A stretch of 31,581 nt of DNA from Streptomyces sp. NBC_01551 (GTDB lineage Bacteria; Actinomycetota; Actinomycetes; Streptomycetales; Streptomycetaceae). A program made the position numbers and the translations under genes. Under the pieces are notes generated by a model that was given only the letters and a program-made list of their open reading frames with translations, was not told where the DNA came from and searched no databases. Positions within the stretch are counted from its first letter, which is position 1. Every line of letters starts with the position of its first letter. Positions 1-24,800 of the stretch are shown piece by piece. The DNA is taken from assembly GCF_026339935.1 (NCBI RefSeq), contig NZ_JAPEPX010000008.1, positions 1-31,581 of the forward strand, given 5' to 3'.

Positions 1-15256
<15,256 letters not shown>

Positions 15257-15261
15257 TGGAA

Positions 15262-15269
15262 CCTCACCC
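15262..15269 (-). promoter_or_regulatory. Ribosome binding site of gene C (GGGTGAGG)
   Basis: GGGTGAGG ends 5 nt upstream of the ATG at 15256 and includes GAGGT, which pairs with the 16S rRNA 3' end. An in-frame ATG five codons further upstream (15271) and a GTG before it lack a comparable sequence. The product from 15256 begins [17 protein letters not shown], consistent with a docking helix. Confidence 0.55.
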
Positions 15270-15319
15270 ATGTTCGTCACAAACCCTTGCGCTGCTACTG
15301 CCTGCTGTCCGCTGTGCTG

Positions 15320-18300
15320 CTAGATACCGAGCTCGTTCTCGATGAAGTCGAAGAGCTCGTCGGTCGTGGCTTCCTGGAGCTTCTCGGCCACGGCCCCGCC
15401 GCTCGAAGGGGCTTGCGGTTCACCCCATTTCGCGAGGAGGGCCTGCAGGCGCGAGGCGATGTCGGCCCGCGTCTCCCCGTCCGGATCGAGGACGGACAGC
15501 GCCGATTCGAGCTTTTCGAGTTCCGCGATGCCGGGGGCGGCCGCGGTGCTGCCGTCCTGGACGATCTCGGCGCGCAGGAACTCGGCCAGGACCGCGGGGG
15601 TCGGGTGGTCGAAGACCAGCGTCGCCGGGAGCTTCAGCCCGGTGGCCGCGTTCAGGCGGTTGCGGAGCTCCAGCGCGATCAGGGAGTCGAAGCCGAGCTC
15701 CTTGAACGCGCGGCCCGCGCCGACCTCGTCGGTGGTGGGGTGCCCGAGCGCGGTCGCCGCGTGGGAGCGGACCAGTTCCAGTACGGCCAGGGCCTGTTCG
15801 GCCTGCGCCATCACCGACAGCCGTCGGCGCAGCGCCTCGGCCGGGGAACCCTCCCCGGCCGGGCCGCCCGCTTCACCGGCGGCCGACGCGGCCTGCGCGA
15901 GCCGCCGCACCTCGGGCAGGTCCGCGAGGAACGGGCTGGGCCGCACCGCGGTGTAGCCCGGCGTGAACCGCTCCCACTGGATGTCGGCGACGGCGACGGC
16001 CGGCTCGGCGTGGTCGAGGGCCTGCTGGAGCGCCCGGATCGCGGCGCGCGGCGCCATGGCGGGCACGCCGCCGCGGTCGAGCCGCTCTCCGATGGCGCCG
16101 CCCGCGGCCAGTCCGCTGTCACCCCACCGGCCCCAGGCCACCGAGGTGGCGGGCAGGCCGTCGGCGTGCCGCTGCTCGGCGAGGGCGTCCAGGTAGGAGT
16201 TGGCGGCCGCGTAGTTGCCCTGTCCGGCGTCGCCGAGGGTGCCGGCGACTCCGGAGAAGAGCACGAACGCGGACAGACCGAGGTCGCGGGTCAGCTCGTG
16301 GAGGGTGAGCGCCGCGTCCGCCTTGGGGGCGAGCACGGTCGCGAACCGCTCGGGGGTCAGCCCGTCGATGACGCCGTCGTCGAGGACGCCGGCGGTGTGT
16401 ACGACGGCGGTCAGCGGCCGGTCGGCGGGGACGGAGGCCAGGAGGGCGGCGAGGGCGTCGCGGTCGCTGACGTCACAGGCGGCGAGCGTGACCTCGGCGC
16501 CCAGCGCGGCCAGTTCCTCGCGCAGCCCGTCCGCGCCGGGCGCCTCGGCCCCGCGACGGCTGGTCAGGATCAGGTGCTCGGCGCCGTTCTCCGCCAGCCA
16601 GCGGGCCACGTGCGCACCCAGGGCGCCCGTACCACCGGTGACCAGCGTCGTCCCGGCCGGACGCCACTCGGGCGCGGTCGGCGCGTCGGCGAGCGGGGCG
16701 TGGACCAGACGCCGGCCGAACAGCCCGGAGGCGCGGAGCGCCACCTGGTCCTCGGAGCCGTCACCGGCCAGGACTCCCACGAGCCGTTCGAGCGTGCGGT
16801 CGTCGGCCTGCGCGGGCAGGTCGAGCAGACCGCCCCAGCGGTCGGGGAACTCCAGCGCGGCGGTGCGGCCGAAGCCCCACAGCAGGGCCTGCGCCGGATC
16901 CTGGAGCCGCTCGGAGCGGGAGACTGACACGGCGCCGCGGGTGACGCACCACAGGGGCGCGGCGACGTCGGCGTCCCCGAGGGCCTGGACGAGCACGGCG
17001 GTGCCGAGGAGCCCGGCGTGGGCGCGCAGCGCGGCCCCGTCGTCGCCGAGGGCGAGGAGGGAGAGCACCCCGGCGGGGGCGGGGGCCCCCTCCGTGGCGG
17101 CCTTCAGGACGGCGGTCAGCGCGTCCCGGCCGGCCGCGTCGGCGGCCACGGTGACGGTACGGACCTCCGCGCCCCGGTCGGTGAGCGTACGGAGAACAGC
17201 GGCGGCCGCGTCACCGGCCGCTCCGGAGACCGCCTCGGGCACGACGACCAGCCAGGTGCCGGAGAGCCGGGCGCTGGTGGCTTCGGTCAGGGCCTTCCAA
17301 GTGACCCGGTAGCGCCAGCCGTCGACGGTGGACTGCTCACGGCTCTGCCGCCGCCACGAGGACAGCGCGGGGAGCAGGGCGGTCAGGGGCTGGTCGCCCT
17401 CGATCCGCAGTTCGGCGGTGAGCGCGGCGAGGTCCTCGCGCTCGACGGCGTCCCAGAACCGGGCGTCGATCACGCTCTCGCCCGTCAGCTCACCCGCTTC
17501 GACCGCCGCGGCCTCCGGCCAGAACCGCTGCGACTGGAAAGCGTAGGTCGGCAGGTCCACGCGCCGGGCGCCGGTGCCGGCGAAGACCGCGTCCCAGTCG
17601 ACCGTCACGCCGCGGACGTAGGCCTCGCCCAAGGAGAGCCAGAAACGCTCCAGACCACCCTCGTTGCGGCGCAGGGAACCCAGGATCGCGGCCTCGCGGC
17701 CCGCGTCCTCGACGGTCTCCTGCATCCCGACCGTCAGCACCGGGTGCGGACTCGACTCGATGAACACACCGAAGCCCTGCTCCAGGAGCGTGCGGGTCGC
17801 CTGCTCCAGCTCGACTGTCTGACGCAGGTTGCGGAACCAGTAACCGGCATCCAGCTCCGGCCCCTGCACCCACTCACCGGTGACCGTGGACAGGAACGGA
17901 ACCTCCGCCGCCTGCGGAACGATCGGGGCGAGGAGTTCGGCCAGCTCGTCCCGCAGCAGTTCGACCTGCGCGGAGTGCGAGGCGTAGTCCACCGCGATCC
18001 GCTTGGCACGAACCCCGTCCGCCTCACACGAGGCGAGGAGCTCCTCCAGGGCCTGGACCTCGCCGGAGACGACCACGGAAGACGGGCCGTTGACCGCGGC
18101 GACGGAAATCCGCTCCTCACCCCACGGCGCGATCCGCTCACGTACCTCGGCAGCGGGCAGCGGCACGGACACCATGCCGCCCAAGCCGGCCAGCACCCGC
18201 CCGATCGCCTGACTCCGCAAAGCCACGACACGAGCCGCGTCCTCCAGGGACAAGATCCCGGCGACGCAGGCGGCCGCGATCTCACCCTGCGAATGCCCGA

Positions 18301-18883
18301 TCACCGCACCCGGACGCACACCCGCCGAACGCCACACCTCAGCCAACGACACCATCACCGCGAACAGAGCCGGCTGCACGACATCCACCCGGTCGAGCGA
18401 GGGCACGCCATCGGCACCCCGGAGCACATCCACCAACGACCAGTCGGTGAAGGGCTCCAGCGCCTTCGCACACTCATCCACCCGGGCAGCAAACACGGGT
18501 GAAGCGTCCAACAGCGCCTCCGCCATGCCCACCCATTGCGACCCCTGTCCGGGGAACACGAACGCGCTCTTGCCCCCGATGACCGACCCCTGGACGAGCA
18601 GGGGTGCGGTGCCTCCGGCGGCCAGGGCGGCCAGGCCCACGAGCTGTTCCTCGGGGTCCCGGCCGATCAGTACCGCGCGCCGGTCGTGTGCCGTGCGGGT
18701 CGTGGCCAGGGAGTGGCCGACGTCGACGCGTCGCAGGTCAGGACGGGTGGCGAGGTGGTTCAGCAGTCGCTCCGCCTGGCCGCGCAGCGCCTTCTCGGTC
18801 TTGGCCGTCAGCGGCCAGGGCAGCGGGGTCCGTCGGTCGGAACCGGTGTCGTCCGGGGTGGTCGCGGTCAGTAGGGGGGGGGG
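15320..18883 (-). CDS. Gene B, 3' fragment as literally read (AT-KR-ACP of B2, docking)
   Basis: The second frame enters PKS sequence immediately at the C run (PPLLTATTPDDTG, then PWPLTAKTEKALRGQ, a usual KS-AT linker) and continues through AT, KR, ACP and the docking tail to TAG at 15322-15320. The frame is open further upstream to an ATG at 18949, but that ATG lies inside the KS of B2, codes for Arg/Pro-rich nonsense and has no Shine-Dalgarno sequence. I therefore do not regard this as an independent gene but as the remainder of gene B. Confidence 0.7.
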   Translation of the reverse strand, partial: PPPLLTATTPDDTGSDRRTPLPWPLTAKTEKALRGQAERLLNHLATRPDLRRVDVGHSLATTRTAHDRRAVLIGRDPEEQLVGLAALAAGGTAPLLVQGSVIGGKSAFVFPGQGSQWVGMAEALLDASPVFAARVDECAKALEPFTDWSLVDVLRGADGVPSLDRVDVVQPALFAVMVSLAEVWRSAGVRPGAVIGHSQGEIAAACVAGILSLEDAARVVALRSQAIGRVLAGLGGMVSVPLPAAEVRERIAPWGEERISVAAVNGPSSVVVSGEVQALEELLASCEADGVRAKRIAVDYASHSAQVELLRDELAELLAPIVPQAAEVPFLSTVTGEWVQGPELDAGYWFRNLRQTVELEQATRTLLEQGFGVFIESSPHPVLTVGMQETVEDAGREAAILGSLRRNEGGLERFWLSLGEAYVRGVTVDWDAVFAGTGARRVDLPTYAFQSQRFWPEAAAVEAGELTGESVIDARFWDAVEREDLAALTAELRIEGDQPLTALLPALSSWRRQSREQSTVDGWRYRVTWKALTEATSARLSGTWLVVVPEAVSGAAGDAAAAVLRTLTDRGAEVRTVTVAADAAGRDALTAVLKAATEGAPAPAGVLSLLALGDDGAALRAHAGLLGTAVLVQALGDADVAAPLWCVTRGAVSVSRSERLQDPAQALLWGFGRTAALEFPDRWGGLLDLPAQADDRTLERLVGVLAGDGSEDQVALRASGLFGRRLVHAPLADAPTAPEWRPAGTTLVTGGTGALGAHVARWLAENGAEHLILTSRRGAEAPGADGLREELAALGAEVTLAACDVSDRDALAALLASVPADRPLTAVVHTAGVLDDGVIDGLTPERFATVLAPKADAALTLHELTRDLGLSAFVLFSGVAGTLGDAGQGNYAAANSYLDALAEQRHADGLPATSVAWGRWGDSGLAAGGAIGERLDRGGVPAMAPRAAIRALQQALDHAEPAVAVADIQWERFTPGYTAVRPSPFLADLPEVRRLAQAASAAGEAGGPAGEGSPAEALRRRLSVMAQAEQALAVLELVRSHAATALGHPTTDEVGAGRAFKELGFDSLIALELRNRLNAATGLKLPATLVFDHPTPAVLAEFLRAEIVQDGSTAAAPGIAELEKLESALSVLDPDGETRADIASRLQALLAKWGEPQAPSSGGAVAEKLQEATTDELFDFIENELGI

Positions 18884-21800
18884 TCGACGACGCAGGGGTC
18901 GCCTGTTCGTCGGACCCCTGTTCCGCCGGGGCCTGCTCGATGATGGCATGGGCGTTGGTCCCGCTGAACCCGAACGACGACACTCCCGCTCGCCAGGGGC
19001 GGCCCCCGGTCTCGGGCCAGGCCCGCTGTTCGGTCAGCAGGGCCACCTCGCCCGCGCTCCAGTCCACGTGCGGGGTGGGCTGGGCGATGTGGATGCTCTG
19101 CGGCAGCATGCCGTGCTGCATGGCCAGCACCATCTTCATCACACCGGCCACGCCGGCGGCGGCCTGCGCGTGACCGATGTTGGACTTGATCGAGCCGAGC
19201 AGCAGCGGCTGATCGGCCGGCCGGTCCTGCCCGTACGTGGCCAGCAGGGCCTGCGCCTCGATCGGGTCGCCCAGGGTCGTACCCGTGCCGTGCGCCTCCA
19301 CGACGTCCACCTCGGCCGTCGTCAGGCGGGCGTTGGCCAGGGCCTGGCGGATGACGCGCTGCTGGGAGGGGCCGTTCGGAGCCGTCAGGCCGTTGCTCGC
19401 GCCGTCCTGGTTGATGGCCGTACCCCGGACCACGGCCAGCACGGGGTGCCCGTGGCGCCGCGCGTCCGACAGCCGCTCCACGAGCAGCATGCCGACGCCC
19501 TCGGCCGGGCTGAAGCCGTCCGCGTCGGCGGAGAACGCCTTGCAGCGGCCGTCGGTGGACAGGCCTCGCTGGCGGCTGAACTCGATGAAGGTGCCAGGCG
19601 TGGACATGACCGTCACACCGCCGGCCAGGGCCATGGAGCACTCGCCGCTCCGCAGCGCCTGCACCGCGAGGTGCAGGGCCACGAGCGATGCCGAGCAGGC
19701 CGTGTCGACGGTGACCGCCGGGCCCTCCAGGCCGAAGGTGTACGAGAGCCGGCCGGAGACGACGCTGCCCGCGCTGCCGGTGGCCAGGTGTCCTTCGAGG
19801 CCGTCGGCCGCACCCCGTACGAGGTGGGAGTAGTCGGAGCCGTTGGTCCCGACGAACACGCCGGACTGGCTGCCGCGGAGGGTGTCCGGGTCGATGCCGG
19901 CCCGCTCGAAGACCTCCCACGAGGTCTCCAGCAGCAGCCGCTGCTGCGGGTCCATGGCCAGGGCCTCGCGCGGGGAGATCCCGAAGAACGCCGGGTCGAA
20001 GGCGGCCGCGTCGGAGAGGAAGCCGCCCTCGCGGGTGTAGGAGGTGCCCTGCGCGTTGGGGTCGGGGTCGTACAGCGCCTCGACGTCCCAGCCCCGGTCG
20101 GCCGGGAACTGCGAGAGGGCGTCGCCGCCGGAGGCGAGCAGCTGCCACAGTTCCTCGGGGCTGCGGACGCCGCCGGGGAAGCGGCAGCTCATCGCGACGA
20201 CGGCGATCGGCTCGGCGTCGGACGCGGAGGCGGAGGCAGTCGGTACGAGCGTGGCGCCGACCGCGCCCTGCCCGGCGAGCTCTGCCCGCAGGTGGCGGGC
20301 GAGGACGGTGGGCGTCGGGTAGTCGAAGACGAGGGTGGGCGGCAGCTTGAGGCCGGCGGCGGCGTTCAGGCGGTTGCGCAGCTCAACGGAGGTGAGGGAG
20401 TCGAAGCCCAGCTCCTTGAACGCCCGGCCGGCCTCGACGGCGTCGGGCCCGGCGTAGCCGAGGACGGCGGCGACGGCGGTACGGACCAGCTCCAGCAGCA
20501 GCCGTTCCTGCTCGGCCTCGGGCTGCCCGGCGAGCTGCCGGGTGAGGACGGCGGCGCTGCCGGTGTCCTCGGCCGCGTCGGTACGGGCGTGCTCCATGGC
20601 CTGCCGCGCCTCGGGCAGGTCGTGCAGCAGCGGCCGGGCGCGGCCGGAGGTGAAGGCCAGGACGAAGCGCTTCCACTCCATGTCGGCAACGGTCAGCGTG
20701 GTCTCGTCACGGTCCAGCGCGTGCTGGAGTGCGCTGACGGCCCGCTCGGGAGCCATCTCGATGACGCCGTGGCGGCGCATCCGGTCGCCGACGGCGCCTT
20801 CGGCCATGCCTCCGTCGCCCCAGGGGCCCCAGGCGAGGGAGGTGGCGGGCAGCCCGGCGGCGCGCCGGTACTCGGCGAAGGCGTCGAGGAACGCGTTGCC
20901 CGGCGCGTAGTTGCCCTGGCCGGGGGCGCCGAAGGTGGCGGCGAAGGAGGAGAAGAGGACGAACGCGGACAGGTCGAGGTCGCGGGTCAGCTCGTGCAGG
21001 TGCAGCGTGGCGTCCACCTTGACCCGCAGGACGCGCTCGACCTGCTCGGGCGTGAGCGCCTCGATCACTCCGTCGTCGAGGACGGCGGCGGTGTGTACGA
21101 CGGCGGTCAGCGGCCGGTCGGCGGGGACGGAGGCCAGGAGGGCGGCGAGGGCGTCGCGGTCGCTGACGTCGCAGGCGGCGAGCGTGACCTCGGCGCCCAG
21201 GGCCGTCAGTTCCTCGCGCAGCCCGTCCGCGCCGGGCGCCTCGGCCCCGCGGCGGCTGGTCAGGATCAGGTGCTCGGCGCCGTTCTCCGCCAGCCAGCGG
21301 GCCACGTGCGCACCCAGGGCGCCCGTACCACCGGTGACCAGCGTCGTCCCGGCCGGACGCCACTCGCGCACCGGCGGGGTTTCGGCCAGCCGGGCCCGCA
21401 CGAGACGTCGCACGAAGAGCCCCGAGGACCGCACGGCCACCTGGTCCTCGGCGGCGTCCCCGGCAAGCACGCCGACGAGTCGTCCGAGCGTCCGGGCGTC
21501 GGTCTGCGCGGGCAGGTCGATCAGACCGCCCCAACGCTCGCCGTGTTCCAGGGCCGTGACGCGGCCGAGTCCCCAGATCGGGGCCTGCGCGGGATCGGCC
21601 TGCTGCTCGGAACGGCCCACGGACACCGCGCCACGGGTGACGCACCAGAGCGGAGCGGCAACGTCGGCGTCACCGAGGGCCTGGACGAGCGCGAGGGTGG
21701 CGATCACCCCGGCGGGCGCGGCGGAGCCGATCGGCTCCGCTTCGGCCCCGGCGGGGGTCAGGAGGGACAGCACGCCCGCCACGGCGGGGCCGTCGGCGAG

Positions 21801-24800
21801 TGCCTCACGGATCCGCTCGACCAGCTCGGCACGGGCGTCGTGGGTACGGGGGACCGCGATCTGCCGTACATCGGCCCCGTGTTCGGCGAGCGCGCGCACG
21901 ACGGCGTCGGCTCCCTCACCGGCCTCCGGGACCGCGACGAGCCAAGTGCCGGTGAGACGGGTGGCGGCGGGCTCGGGAGCCGGCTTCCAGGTGATCCGGT
22001 AGCGCCAGCCGTCGACCGTGGAGCGCTCCTGCCGACGGCGCCGCCAGGAGGACAGCGCGGGCAGGAGAGCGGTGAGCGTCTCGTCCCCGTCGATGGCCAG
22101 CTCGGCGGTGAGGGCGGCCACGTCCTGGCGCTCGACGGCCTCCCAGAAGTGGGCGTCGGCGGTGTCGGCCGGGGACACGGCGGGGCCGGCGTCCGGGGCG
22201 GTACCGCTTTCGAGCCAGAAGTGCTCCTGCTGGAAGGCGTAGGTGGGCAGGTCGACGCGCTGGGCGCCGGTGCCGGCGAAGACCGCGTCCCAGTCGACCG
22301 TCACGCCGCGGACGTAGGCCTCACCCAAGGAGAGCCAGAAACGCTCCAGACCGCCCTCGTTGCGGCGCAGGGAGCCCAGGATCGCAGCCTCGCGGCCCGC
22401 GTCCTCGACGGTCTCCTGCATGCCGACGGTCAGCACCGGGTGCGGACTCGACTCGATGAACACACCGAAGCCCTGCTCCAGGAGCGTGCGGGTCGCCTGC
22501 TCCAGCTCGACTGTCTGACGCAGGTTGCGGAACCAGTAACCGGCATCCAGCTCGGTGCCGCTGACCCATTCGCCGGTGACCGTGGACAGGAACGGAACCT
22601 CCGCCGCCTGCGGAACGATCGGGGCGAGAAGGGTGTCGAGCTCCTCACGGAGCAGCTCCACCTGCGCCGAATGCGAGGCGTAGTCCACCGCGATCCGCTT
22701 GGCACGAACCCCGTCCGCCTCACACGAGGCGAGGAGCTCCTCCAGGGCCTGGACCTCGCCGGAGACGACCACGGAAGACGGGCCGTTGACGGCAGCGACG
22801 GAAATCCGCTCCTCACCCCACGGCGCGATCCGCTCACGTACCTCGGCAGCGGGCAGCGGCACGGACACCATGCCGCCCAAGCCGGCCAGCACCCGCCCGA
22901 TCGCCTGACTCCGCAAAGCCACGACACGAGCCGCGTCCTCCAGGGACAAGATCCCGGCGACGCAGGCGGCCGCGATCTCACCCTGCGAATGCCCGATCAC
23001 CGCACCCGGACGCACACCCGCCGAACGCCACACCTCAGCCAACGACACCATCACCGCGAACAGAGCCGGCTGCACGACATCCACCCGGTCGAGCGAGGGC
23101 ACGCCATCGGCACCCCGGAGCACATCCACCAACGACCAGTCGGTGAAGGGCTCCAGCGCCTTCGCACACTCATCCACCCGCGCGGCGAACTCGGGCGAGG
23201 CGTCGAGCAGCCCCGCCGCCATGCCCACCCACTGCGAGCCCTGACCCGGGAACACGAAGGCGGTCTTGCCACCGACCACGGACCCGGTCACCACACCAGC
23301 GGCCAGCGAACCCGACGCAACCGCAGCCACACCGGCAGCGTGATCGCCGAGAACGACGGCCCGGTGATCCAGCCCCGCACGCGTCGCCGCCAACGACCAG
23401 CCCACATCCAGCGGATCCACACCCGGCACACCCGCCAGCCAGCCGGACAGCCGCTCCGCCTGCGCCCGCAACGCCCCCGCGCTCTTGCCCGACAGCACCC
23501 ACGGCACCACCGGCATCCCAGAACGAACATCCGGCTCAACGGACTCAGCCGTATCCGCGTCCGCCTCCGGCGCCTGCTCCACGATCACATGCGCGTTCGT
23601 CCCGCTGAACCCGAACGACGACACACCCGCACGACGCGGGGCACCGGTCCGCGGCCAGGGGACGCTCTCGCCGATCAAGGAGACGGCGCCCGCCTCCCAG
23701 TCCACGTGCGGGGTCGGCTCGTCGAGGTGGAGGGTCTTGGGGACGACGCCGTGCCGCATCGCCTCGACCATCTTGATGATGCTCGCGACACCGGCCGCGG
23801 CCTGGGTGTGACCGATGTTGGATTTGATGGAGCCGAGCAGCAGCGGCCGGTCCGCCGGCCGGTCCTGCCCGTACGTCGCGAGCACGGCCTGCGCCTCAAT
23901 CGGGTCGCCCAGGGTCGTACCCGTGCCGTGCGCCTCCACGACGTCCACCTCGGCGGTGGTGAGGCGGGCGTTGGTGAGCGCCTGGTGGATGACGCGCTGC
24001 TGCGAGGGCCCGTTGGGGGCCGTCAGGCCGTTGCTCGCGCCGTCCTGGTTGATCGCGGAGCCGCGGATCACGGCCAGCACCGGGTGTCCGTTGCGCTGCG
24101 CGTCCGACAGCCGCTCCACGAGCAGCATGCCGACGCCCTCGCCCCAGCCGGTGCCGTCGGCGGCGGCCGCGAAGGGCTTGCAGCGGCCGTCGGCGGCCAG
24201 GCCGCGCTGGCGGCTGAACTCGGTGAAGGTGGCCGGGGTCGCCATCACGGTGACCCCGCCGGCGAGGGCCATGGTGCACTCCCCCGCCCGCAGGGCCTGC
24301 ACCGCGAGGTGCAGGGTGACCAGGGAGGACGAGCAGGCCGTGTCGACGGTGACGGCGGGGCCTTCGAGGCCGAAGGTGTACGCGACGCGGCCGGAGGCGA
24401 TGCTGCCGGAGCTGCCGGTGCCGAGGAAGCCCTCGACGCCTTCGGGGACGGAGTCGAGGCGGGCGGTGTAGTCGTGGTACATGACGCCGGCGAAGACGGC
24501 CGTCCGGCTGCCGCGCAGGGACGTCGGGTCGATGCCGGCCCGCTCGAACGCCTCCCAGGAGGTCTCCAGCAGGAGCCGCTGGTGCGGGTCCATGGCCAGG
24601 GCCTCGCGCGGGGAGATGCCGAAGGGGGCGGGGTCGAAGCGGGCGGCGTCGTAGAGGAAGCCGCCCTCGCTGACGTAGCTGGATCCGGCGCTGTCGGGGT
24701 CGGCGTCGTAGAGCGACTCCACGTCCCAGCCCCGGTCGACGGGGAACCCGGAGACGGCGTCGTCACCGTCGGCGACGAGCCGCCACAGGTCCTCGGGGCT

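Larger units (their letters stand above)
15590..20215 (-). other. PKS module B2: KS-(frameshift)-AT(methylmalonyl)-KR-ACP
   Basis: KS spans about 20215-18925, with Cys1752 (codon 19697-19695) in DTACSAS, where the second Ser is Ala, and an unusual DGFSPAEGVG loop in place of the [10 protein letters not shown] seen in B1. The frameshift follows. AT spans about 18575-17545, with Ser (18292-18290) in GHSQGE and YASH at 17986-17975, predicting methylmalonyl-CoA. KR spans about 17480-15960, with TGGTGALG, LDD and Tyr (16213-16211) in GDAGQGNYAAAN; without the prolines of B1 it fits B1-type. ACP spans about 15810-15590, with Ser (15685-15683) in GFDSLIA. Expected product, once the frame is restored: alpha-methyl, beta-hydroxy thioester. 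Confidence 0.9.

Noticed and set aside
18884..18949. ATG at 18949 as start of a separate AT-KR-ACP protein
   Set aside because: It is inside the KS of B2, gives Arg/Pro-rich sequence until the C run and has no ribosome binding site. A frameshifted single gene explains all of it.
20640..22225. A DH domain in module B1 (and the equivalent region 15960-17530 of B2)
   Set aside because: There is no HxxxGxxxxP, YGP or DxxxH motif between AT and KR; the region matches the dimerisation element plus KR structural half of KR-only modules.
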